Shown: positions 7,356 to 13,144 of the stretch, in pieces
How the letters are laid out: each line of letters starts with the position of its first letter
Numbering within the stretch: position 1 is the first letter of the stretch
Assembly (NCBI GenBank): GCA_964472385.1
Contig: CAYYLT010000074.1
Location: 1-13,144, forward strand
From: JAGXLC01 sp964472385
GTDB taxonomy: Bacteria > Bacteroidota > Bacteroidia > Bacteroidales > UBA12077
Direction of reading: 5' to 3'
DNA length: 13,144 nucleotides
Position numbers and translations under genes: made by a program
Notes under the pieces: generated by a model
Database searches by the model: none
What the model was told of the DNA's origin: nothing
Seen by the model: only the letters and a program-made list of their open reading frames with translations

Positions 7356-7544
7356 TAACCAGCAATCAGCAGCCCATGCACCCGTTTAAGTATTCACATA
7401 TAAGTTTACAGTTGGCAATTGGCAAAACCATAGCTATATGCGGCAGAAGAAGTTTCGTTTGGTGTTACGAACAAATTAACACATGCACATATTAGCGTAT
7501 CAACACTCAAACCCTCAAACATTCAAACTTTCAAACCTCAGTCA
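7356..7544. other. argS-PHP intergenic region
   Basis: 189 bp without a gene. It contains a 7-bp tandem pair TTGGCAA-TTGGCAA (7412-7425) and, at its right end, the TCAAACnn tandem repeat. No clear terminator hairpin follows argS. Confidence 0.5.
7500..7538 (+). repeat. 8-bp tandem repeat TCAAACnn (4 perfect-core units + 1 degenerate)
   Basis: Units TCAAACCC (7507-7514), TCAAACAT (7515-7522), TCAAACTT (7523-7530) and TCAAACCT (7531-7538) share the core TCAAAC with two variable bases. A degenerate unit, TCAACAC (7500-7506), precedes them. The array ends six bases before the ATG of the PHP gene, so it occupies the leader and ribosome-binding region. There is no purine-rich Shine-Dalgarno between the array and the start. 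Confidence 0.8.
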
Positions 7545-8129
7545 ATGAACCAGACCAATTATCAGATCCCCCAGGACCTACATATACACACTGTTTTTTC
7601 TAAATATGATAGCGCTGTGGTCCCTGAGCAGACCCCGGAACTGATTGCCCGGATCAGACATGCTAAGGTGACCGGAATTAGCGATCATTTTGAACATTTT
7701 ATTGATCGTTTTGATGAATATACCTCGACCCTTAAACAATACGGATTTCACATAGGGACAGAAGTAGATGGATCCGGATATGTCCAGGAGGCTTCACAAT
7801 ACAACTTTGCTTACTATATTTATCATTGCCGGAACCATAGAACTGAATACAATGGTGTTGAGAAACTCTTGCTTACAGGTAAACCTGTGATTGTTGCCCA
7901 TCCCATGGCTTTGGAAACTGACTTGCACAAGCTGCCTCCTTCCTGTTATGTTGAAATCAATAACCGGTATATATGGAAAGATGACTGGAGAAATAAAATA
8001 GGGCCTTTTGCAAATAAATTCCGGTTTGTCATTGGTTCGGATGCTCACCAGCCTTCATGGCTTAACCAGCATGTTGCCCGGTATGTGGCCCGGGAACTGA
8101 AAATTAAAGAACATATACTATTTGATTAA
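7545..8129 (+). CDS. PHP-domain metal-dependent phosphoesterase
   Basis: 194 residues, shorter than typical HisJ histidinol phosphatases (about 260-270). All usual PHP metal ligands are visible: H13-x-H15 (DLHIHT), SDH with D47 and H48, E73 (GTEVD), H94, H119 (VAHP), and D166-x-H168 (GSDAHQP). The enzyme should bind a two- or three-metal cluster and hydrolyse a phosphoester in the cytoplasm; the substrate cannot be read from sequence. It might be a histidinol-phosphatase-like or nucleotide-type PHP enzyme, but there are no histidine-pathway neighbours. It follows argS on the same strand after 189 bp. The start is the ATG immediately after the TCAAAC array. Confidence 0.87.
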   Translation: MNQTNYQIPQDLHIHTVFSKYDSAVVPEQTPELIARIRHAKVTGISDHFEHFIDRFDEYTSTLKQYGFHIGTEVDGSGYVQEASQYNFAYYIYHCRNHRTEYNGVEKLLLTGKPVIVAHPMALETDLHKLPPSCYVEINNRYIWKDDWRNKIGPFANKFRFVIGSDAHQPSWLNQHVARYVARELKIKEHILFD

Positions 8130-8319
8130 ACGCTGAATTCCGTCCGTAAAAAATGTTAACTGAACTTGAAATCAAGGTTAATAATACCTATTTTTAAGCC
8201 TTATTTCAATTCCTTCACCCTGGTTAGGGTTGCAATTGTTTTTTAGGTATTTGAGTGAATTCCAACACCATCTCATAATCTGCTTTTGCTCTTTCTTTCA
8301 AGATTCATTTTTAAAGGCA
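8130..8319. other. PHP / DUF5996-like intergenic region
   Basis: 190 bp if the downstream gene starts at 8320. A small stem, ACCCT-GGTT-AGGGT (8217-8230), is followed nine bases later by a run of T (8239-8244). It is a weak terminator candidate for the PHP gene. No clear promoter was found. Confidence 0.4.
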
Positions 8320-9219
8320 ATGGATATTCAAACATTCATCGATAATTGGAATCTGATAAACTTTCGAAGTGGTGATCATTATAAATCTTCAACGTTATTA
8401 TTACACCATGTTATACAGTTTGTTGCGATAGCCGGGAAATACCTGAACTTAAAAAAGACCGATAATTCTAAAGTGCTCTTAAAATGGCTGCCAGAAAGAA
8501 ATATATTGCTGGGCAGATGGATAGACGCAAAGATCTCTCCGTTAAGGGTAGCGCTTAAATTGCCTGAATTACAATTGCGGATTTATAAGCCACCTTTTAA
8601 AATGATTGATCATTTTTATATTCCGGATCATTCTAAAGCCGAAATCTATGAATGGCTGCAACGTACCCTTTATCTTAATGGGGTGGATATATGTTCTATG
8701 CATATGGAGATGCCTTATGAACTACCCAATCATTCCACAGATGATGGACAGCAATTTCAGAAACCTCATAAAGATGAGCTTTGGGAATTATGCGTATTAA
8801 GGTCCAATGCACAACGGGTCATAAAGTATTTTTCTGATTTATATAATATAAGATGCCCCATTGGTATTTGCCCCGAATCATTTCATTCAGAATGTTTTAT
8901 CCCGCTTCACACAGATGAATCCAGTAAAGTCAGCCCTTTTGTTAAAATGGGTCTTTCTGTTCCTAACAGCCATATAGATCACCATTATTTTTTCGTAAAA
9001 CACTGGCCGTCAATGGATACGATCGAGTATTACCTGAATCTTAAGAAGCTTGACGGTGGAGGCCACTGGGCTGATGTTAATTGTTTGCAAGCTATATTGC
9101 CTTTATATGAGATATACCGGGATCATTCCCCTGAAGCACAAGCCAAAAGGGTTATTGCGTTTTTTAATTCTGCTCTGAAACATTCATTTGAAATGCTAAA
9201 GGCAAATACGTTAAGGTGA
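8320..9219 (+). CDS. Uncharacterised protein resembling DUF5996 family
   Basis: 299 residues from the ATG at 8320, which has AAAGG just upstream. The frame stays open back to a TTG at 8230, but that extension (QLFFRYLSEF...) looks like translated leader, so I prefer 8320. There is no signal peptide or clear membrane helix, so it is probably cytoplasmic. From memory, the layout resembles DUF5996: an N-terminal LLLHHVIQFVAIAGKYL helix and a WLPERNILLG strand, then YEWLQRTLYLNGVDICSMHMEMP, then a W-rich helix DELWELCVLRSNAQRVIKYF and CPIGICPESFHSECFIPL. It is rich in conserved-looking His, Cys and Trp, including HIDHHYFF and GGGHWADVNC. Function is unknown. It is convergent with the flavoprotein gene to its right. 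Confidence 0.75.
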   Translation: MDIQTFIDNWNLINFRSGDHYKSSTLLLHHVIQFVAIAGKYLNLKKTDNSKVLLKWLPERNILLGRWIDAKISPLRVALKLPELQLRIYKPPFKMIDHFYIPDHSKAEIYEWLQRTLYLNGVDICSMHMEMPYELPNHSTDDGQQFQKPHKDELWELCVLRSNAQRVIKYFSDLYNIRCPIGICPESFHSECFIPLHTDESSKVSPFVKMGLSVPNSHIDHHYFFVKHWPSMDTIEYYLNLKKLDGGGHWADVNCLQAILPLYEIYRDHSPEAQAKRVIAFFNSALKHSFEMLKANTLR

Positions 9220-9268
9220 AAACAATGGATTAACTTACCTTTATGGATAAAAATATTGCAGGAAAGCG

Positions 9269-10549
9269 CTATCCGGTTGTTCTTTGTACAAGGCTGGCTG
9301 CAGCTTCTTCACCTGCAAGCCAACCGGTTGACCAGGCGATCTGCAGGTTATATCCTCCGGTATCCCCGTCCAGATCAATCAATTCACCAGCAAAATGAAG
9401 GTTTTTGACCAGCCCGGATTCCATCGTTTTGGGGTTAATTTCATGGGTAGGTATCCCACCAGCGGTTATTATGGCTTCATGGAATGAACGTGGCCCTTTT
9501 ATATTGAAATTAAGGATTTTCATCAGCATTTTGATTTTGCGTCGCTCTTTGGCCGTTATCTGACTGGCTTCACGCGAAGGATGAATACCGGTACGTTCAA
9601 GAAAGAGAGGAATTAAATCTGACGGCAGCCACATTTTAAAAAGGCTTATCATCTGTTTTTTTCCATGGTTATTGAGGTCACGCAACAGACGGTTATCAAG
9701 CTTTTTTTCATCCAGTGCAGGTTTCAGATCTATTGAAATATTTACTTTATGGCCTTGTCTAACCTCATCTACCGCAAAACGGCTCAGGGTTAAGATGATC
9801 GGGCCTGAAAGCCCAAAGGATGTGAAAAACATCTCTCCAAAATGCTCCGCTCTTTTTTTTCCGTTAACCCAAAGCGTAACTTTGACATTTTTCAAAACCA
9901 GATCAACCATATTTTCTTCGATTATTTCTCTGGTCACAAGGGGTACCAGCGCCGGACGAACCGGAGTGACAGCATGACCATGGCTGGCTGCCAATGCATA
10001 ACCATCCCCGTCAGAACCGGTTGCCGGATAAGATTTACCTCCTGTGCAGAGGATCACTTTTTGGCAATCAATAGAATGGATCTGATCTTTTGAAGTAATT
10101 TCTACTCCCGTAATAGTTTGATTATCAACAATTATTTTGTTTGCCCTGCAGCCAAAACTCATCGTTACTCCGTTTTCTTTCGCCTTTTGAATTAAAGCTT
10201 GCAATACATCCTTAGACTGATTACTTGAAGGATAGATCCTTCCGCCACGTTCCTCAGTTATTTCCACTCCATATTGCTTCAGCAGCTTGATCATATCCCT
10301 TGTAAAAAAACGGGAAAAGGCATGTTTTAAAAATCTTGGCTGGGGATGAATGTGCTTGTAATATACTGTTTGGGATGCAGTATTGGTAATGTTGCAACGC
10401 CCCTTTCCGGTTATCAAGAGTTTCCGGCCCGCCCGCTCCATTTTCTCGATTAAAAATACACTGACTCCCTTTTCAGCGGCCCGGGAAGCAGCAATCAAGC
10501 CGGAAGCACCGGCACCCACAACAACTACATCATAAGATTTTTTCATCAT
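9269..10549 (-). CDS. HI0933/BaiN-type FAD-dependent oxidoreductase
   Basis: 426 residues, the usual length for the HI0933-like flavoprotein family (YhiN, BaiN). The N-terminal Rossmann FAD motif is VVVGAGASGL (G12-A-G-A-S-G17) with acidic E35 at the end of the second strand. The family signature GRKLLITGKGRCNITN is at 41-56. VILCTGGKSYPATGSDGDGY (165-184) and the C-terminal HFAGELIDLDGDTGGYNLQIAWSTG (388-412) complete the FAD site. The family probably works as a soluble oxidoreductase; its substrate here is unknown, and the bile-acid role of BaiN should not be assumed. It lies 80 bp after the antiporter gene on the same strand. Two start codons in tandem (MM) differ by one residue. Confidence 0.92.
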   Translation of the reverse strand: MMKKSYDVVVVGAGASGLIAASRAAEKGVSVFLIEKMERAGRKLLITGKGRCNITNTASQTVYYKHIHPQPRFLKHAFSRFFTRDMIKLLKQYGVEITEERGGRIYPSSNQSKDVLQALIQKAKENGVTMSFGCRANKIIVDNQTITGVEITSKDQIHSIDCQKVILCTGGKSYPATGSDGDGYALAASHGHAVTPVRPALVPLVTREIIEENMVDLVLKNVKVTLWVNGKKRAEHFGEMFFTSFGLSGPIILTLSRFAVDEVRQGHKVNISIDLKPALDEKKLDNRLLRDLNNHGKKQMISLFKMWLPSDLIPLFLERTGIHPSREASQITAKERRKIKMLMKILNFNIKGPRSFHEAIITAGGIPTHEINPKTMESGLVKNLHFAGELIDLDGDTGGYNLQIAWSTGWLAGEEAAASLVQRTTG

Positions 10550-10568
10550 AATGCGTTTCCAGTTAGAA

Positions 10569-10576
10569 CAAAAATA
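10569..10576 (-). promoter_or_regulatory. Possible -7 element (TATTTTTG) before the flavoprotein gene
   Basis: On the minus strand TATTTTTG matches the TAnnTTTG consensus and sits 19 bp before the start codon, inside the 80-bp gap behind the antiporter gene. No good -33 element was found and the match is short, so the flavoprotein gene may be expressed both by read-through and from its own promoter. Confidence 0.3.
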
Positions 10577-10629
10577 ATCATTCAGGTTGGTTTTTGTTTG
10601 GGTATTATTGGTTCAGACAGGTATATGGA

Positions 10630-12612
10630 TCAGTTAACAGCCTGGTGGAACTTATCCACATGCTCCGGATCTCCGCTTATATATACCAGATCATTTTGAT
10701 GGAGTTTTTCATCCGGAGAGATGGGATAAAGCATTTTGTTTTTTCTTGAAATGGCCAGAATATTGATGCCATATTGCTTTCTAATATTTGCCTGGGCAAT
10801 AGATTTGCCAACAATATTACCACCATCTGCATTGAGCCGGACGCATGAAACCTTAAAGTCTGGTATGCTATTGGGTTTGATGGTTTTTGGAAATGCCGGA
10901 CGAGAATAAAACATCTTATAATTATCGGCCCGGATGGTACTGATAAGGTTTTCAATTTCATCGACCGGAATCAGAAAATTCTGTAATATCCTGGAGAAGA
11001 TTATAATAGAAGTTTCAAATTCTTCAGGGATCACTTCATCTGCACCCAATGCAATCAATTCGTTTATTTTGCTCACATAGCGGGTTCTGACGATAACATA
11101 AACCGACTGACAGATATGACGTATATTGGATACGATATATTCCGTTGCCGTTGGATCTGAGATGGCAACAACCACCGCCCTTGCTTTATTTACATTTACG
11201 GATTCTAGGATATGAGGTTGACTGGCATCTCCAAAATAGATGGATTCACCCTTCGCTTTTTCCTGCCTGACAGTATCGCTGTTCAGTTCGAGTATGACAT
11301 ACGGTATATTGATATATCGGGCAGCTTTCGACACATTACGTCCGTTAATGCCATAACCAATGATGACCAGATGATTGTTCAGCTCATCTCCTTTTGGTTT
11401 TTCTGCCCTGGTGCCTTTCAGAAGAAAAGTACCCCATTTTTTCTTTATGGCCGGAGGGATCAGTAAGATTGCCAGTTCTTCTGAAAACATCATAATAAAT
11501 GGTGTAAGAAACATGGTTACAATAGATACAGACAGAAAGTATTGATTCATCTGTTGTGTCAATAGTCCGTTTTCAATACCCACCCTTGAGAGAATAAAAG
11601 CAAATTCACCGATCTGGAAAAGCGCCAGACCCGTCAGTAAGGCTGTCCGTGGCGGATGTTTTAACAGGGCGGTAGCAAAAGTGGCAACCGTCATTTTGAT
11701 TATAAAAATAGCCAGTACCAGCAAAAGTACTACACCTGCATTTTCCAAAAAGAAATCAATTTCCAGGAGTATACCAATAGAAATAAAGAAAAAACTGGTG
11801 AACAATTCTTTAAATGGCAGTATGGTGCTGGTTGCCTGGTGACTGTATTCCGATTCAGAGATGATCAATCCTGCCAAAAATGCACCTAACGCAAGGGATA
11901 ATCCTGCTTCTGATGTTAAAGAAGCGACGGCAAAACAGATGGTTAATGTGGCCAGCATAAAAAGCTCTTTGCTTTTTGTTTTAGCGATGAAGTGCATTAG
12001 CCAGGGTACAATATAGCGGGCGCTGATAAGGGTAAAAAGAACAATGAGGCCTGTTTTTAGGAACAGGCTAAGAAGTGATAACCCAATCCGGCTGGTCTCA
12101 CCAGCCAGTATAGGTGTCACAAGGATCATCGGGATAATGATTATATCCTGAAAAATAAGTATCCCCAGTGCATTTTTACCATGCGGGGCGGAAATCTCAT
12201 TGCGGTCCTGGAGTATTTTTAATACAATGGCTGTGCTGGAAAGGCTGACAAGAAAACCTGCAAATACAGCATGGTTCCAGCTTAATCCCAAGATCCTGCT
12301 GATGAAAGCGCTTATAGCGATTGCCAGTCCAACCTGAATTACTCCGCCAATAAGTATGGTTTTACGGATAGAAGCAAGCTGTTTTAGTGAAAGCTCCATT
12401 CCGATGACAAAGAGTAGTAAGATAACGCCAATTTCGGATATCATATTTACTACCTCCCCTGTGGAAATGAGACTTAAACCATCGGGTCCGATGATGATCC
12501 CGGTGATGAGAAATCCCAGGATAGAGGGTATGCGGAATCGCTGCAGAATGAAAACCACAATGACCGAAAATAACAGGATGATCAGAAGATCTTGTAATAA
12601 AGGGAAATGCAT
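10630..12612 (-). CDS. CPA2-family cation/proton antiporter with RCK domains (KefB/KefC-like)
   Basis: 660 residues. Residues 1-385 form the membrane domain, with about 12-13 hydrophobic segments and the family motifs IGPDGL (41-46), SSTAIVLK (125-132) and GILIFQDIIIIP (150-161). The Q155-D156 pair is the ion-site pattern of KefB/C-type K+/H+ exchangers rather than the DD pair of Na+/H+ ones. Residues 413-530 form an RCK/TrkA-N domain with the nucleotide loop GYGINGR (419-425) and acidic E442. Residues 583-656 form a TrkA-C (RCK-C) domain ending in LVYISGDPE. It should export K+ (or Na+) in exchange for protons under nucleotide or ligand control at the inner membrane. It starts 42 bp after the carbonic anhydrase gene. 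Ion choice is inferred, not shown. Confidence 0.92.
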   Translation of the reverse strand: MHFPLLQDLLIILLFSVIVVFILQRFRIPSILGFLITGIIIGPDGLSLISTGEVVNMISEIGVILLLFVIGMELSLKQLASIRKTILIGGVIQVGLAIAISAFISRILGLSWNHAVFAGFLVSLSSTAIVLKILQDRNEISAPHGKNALGILIFQDIIIIPMILVTPILAGETSRIGLSLLSLFLKTGLIVLFTLISARYIVPWLMHFIAKTKSKELFMLATLTICFAVASLTSEAGLSLALGAFLAGLIISESEYSHQATSTILPFKELFTSFFFISIGILLEIDFFLENAGVVLLLVLAIFIIKMTVATFATALLKHPPRTALLTGLALFQIGEFAFILSRVGIENGLLTQQMNQYFLSVSIVTMFLTPFIMMFSEELAILLIPPAIKKKWGTFLLKGTRAEKPKGDELNNHLVIIGYGINGRNVSKAARYINIPYVILELNSDTVRQEKAKGESIYFGDASQPHILESVNVNKARAVVVAISDPTATEYIVSNIRHICQSVYVIVRTRYVSKINELIALGADEVIPEEFETSIIIFSRILQNFLIPVDEIENLISTIRADNYKMFYSRPAFPKTIKPNSIPDFKVSCVRLNADGGNIVGKSIAQANIRKQYGINILAISRKNKMLYPISPDEKLHQNDLVYISGDPEHVDKFHQAVN

Positions 12613-12654
12613 AAACGCATGCTGACTTTTCGTCGAGTTGTTTAGTATGCTGTT

Positions 12655-13144
12655 CTATTCTTTTAATTGATACAGGTGGTTATCTTCCACCCTATAGAAT
12701 AAAGGAGCTGTTAATATGTCAGGGTATCTTGACCGGAATCGCCGTGCTTCGCTTAAAATGAAATCCATTTCATTGCCAATTTCAAACATGGGAGCAAAAT
12801 GCCTGTAATGATCAGTTGCCCATTGTTTCTCCCAGCCGGAATTTTTTACCAGCCCCTCAATGAATTGATCTTTCCTGGCATTGAGATTAACCATAGCACA
12901 CTGACTATGAGCTATTAAAGCAATGTGCTTCAACCCACCAACGGCTATTGCATAAGATACCTGGAATTCATGGTATCTTAAATTGGCTCCGCCGGTGCGT
13001 AACACATACGCAAAGTTTTGCGGCAGCCGTAATTTTATCCGGTTATCCATACACACCCCAATCAGCAGTTCAGCGTTATCGTATTGATCAAATGTACGGT
13101 TTAAATTATGATATTCAAGCAGTTGCCCGATAGGGGTTTCTTTG
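12655..13144 (-). CDS. Beta-class carbonic anhydrase (5' end outside window)
   Basis: 162 residues are visible; the frame is open to the window edge, so the N-terminus lies outside. The zinc site is complete: C31-M-D33-N-R35 (the CxDxR motif) and H79-S-Q-C82 (HxxC), numbered from the first visible residue. The region GGANLRYHEFQVSYAIAVGGLKHIALIAHSQC and the tail APLFYRVEDNHLYQL fit the beta-carbonic anhydrase core and end. It interconverts CO2 and bicarbonate and should be cytoplasmic. A GTG at 13054-13056 could be mistaken for the start, but it would remove the first zinc ligand region's preceding strand (ELLIGV), so it is rejected. It lies 42 bp before the antiporter gene, and the two are probably co-transcribed. 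Confidence 0.88.
   Translation of the reverse strand, partial: KETPIGQLLEYHNLNRTFDQYDNAELLIGVCMDNRIKLRLPQNFAYVLRTGGANLRYHEFQVSYAIAVGGLKHIALIAHSQCAMVNLNARKDQFIEGLVKNSGWEKQWATDHYRHFAPMFEIGNEMDFILSEARRFRSRYPDILTAPLFYRVEDNHLYQLKE

Noticed and set aside
7500..7538. TCAAACnn array as a CRISPR array
   Set aside because: The units are 8 bp with no spacers and no cas genes nearby.
8230..8319. TTG-initiated N-terminal extension of the DUF5996-like protein
   Set aside because: The extension has odd composition and no ribosome-binding site, while the ATG at 8320 follows AAAGG and starts at the recognisable core.
10677..10961. 94-residue minus-strand frame inside the antiporter gene
   Set aside because: It is an out-of-frame shadow of the RCK-C coding region with no family features.
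13054..13056. GTG as the start of the carbonic anhydrase
   Set aside because: The frame stays open to the window edge and codes for family-like sequence (ELLIGVCMDNR) before and through the first zinc motif, so the true start is outside the window.

Overview
The window looks like chromosomal DNA from a member of the Bacteroidota. Four things point there: a secreted protein ending in a type A sorting domain of the type IX secretion system, an ECF sigma / zinc-finger anti-sigma / periplasmic sensor module of the style common in that phylum, a TAnnTTTG promoter element in front of argS, and weak Shine-Dalgarno signals in moderately AT-rich DNA. I cannot place it to order or genus. It holds eleven protein genes. 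One runs off the right edge; no RNA gene, CRISPR array or transposase is visible.

Left block (about 90-5290, minus strand). Reading leftwards there is an ECF sigma factor, a membrane anti-sigma factor with an HxxxCxxC zinc motif, a membrane-anchored CnrX/Spy-like protein, a secreted LTxxQ (Spy/CpxP-like) protein, and a 795-residue secreted protein that joins a serine beta-lactamase-fold hydrolase to a CE1/PHB-depolymerase-like esterase and a type IX sorting domain. The last four genes are separated by 31 bp or less or overlap, so they probably form one transcription unit: envelope sensing feeding a secreted hydrolase. The block is bracketed by an inverted 58-bp repeat that matches at 57 of 58 positions.

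Centre (5050-5558). The divergent gap between the sigma factor and argS contains two abutting palindromic elements. One is GC-rich and REP-like, centred near 5236. The other is AT-rich, spans 5285-5460 and is centred near 5372. A probable argS promoter follows.

Plus-strand block (5559-9219). argS (complete arginyl-tRNA synthetase) is followed by a small PHP-domain metal phosphoesterase and by an uncharacterised protein that resembles DUF5996 proteins. An 8-bp tandem repeat, TCAAACnn x4, sits just upstream of the PHP gene.

Right block (9269-13144, minus strand). A beta-class carbonic anhydrase, truncated by the window edge, leads into a KefB/C-like CPA2 cation/proton antiporter with RCK domains and then a HI0933/BaiN-type flavoprotein. 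Carbonic anhydrase next to a K+/H+-type antiporter suggests a pH or CO2/bicarbonate homeostasis unit. This block converges on the plus-strand block at about 9220-9268.

No clearly new defence or mobile system is evident. The most notable items are the three-part secreted hydrolase in the sigma-factor operon, the bracketing palindromic repeats, and the DUF5996-like gene.
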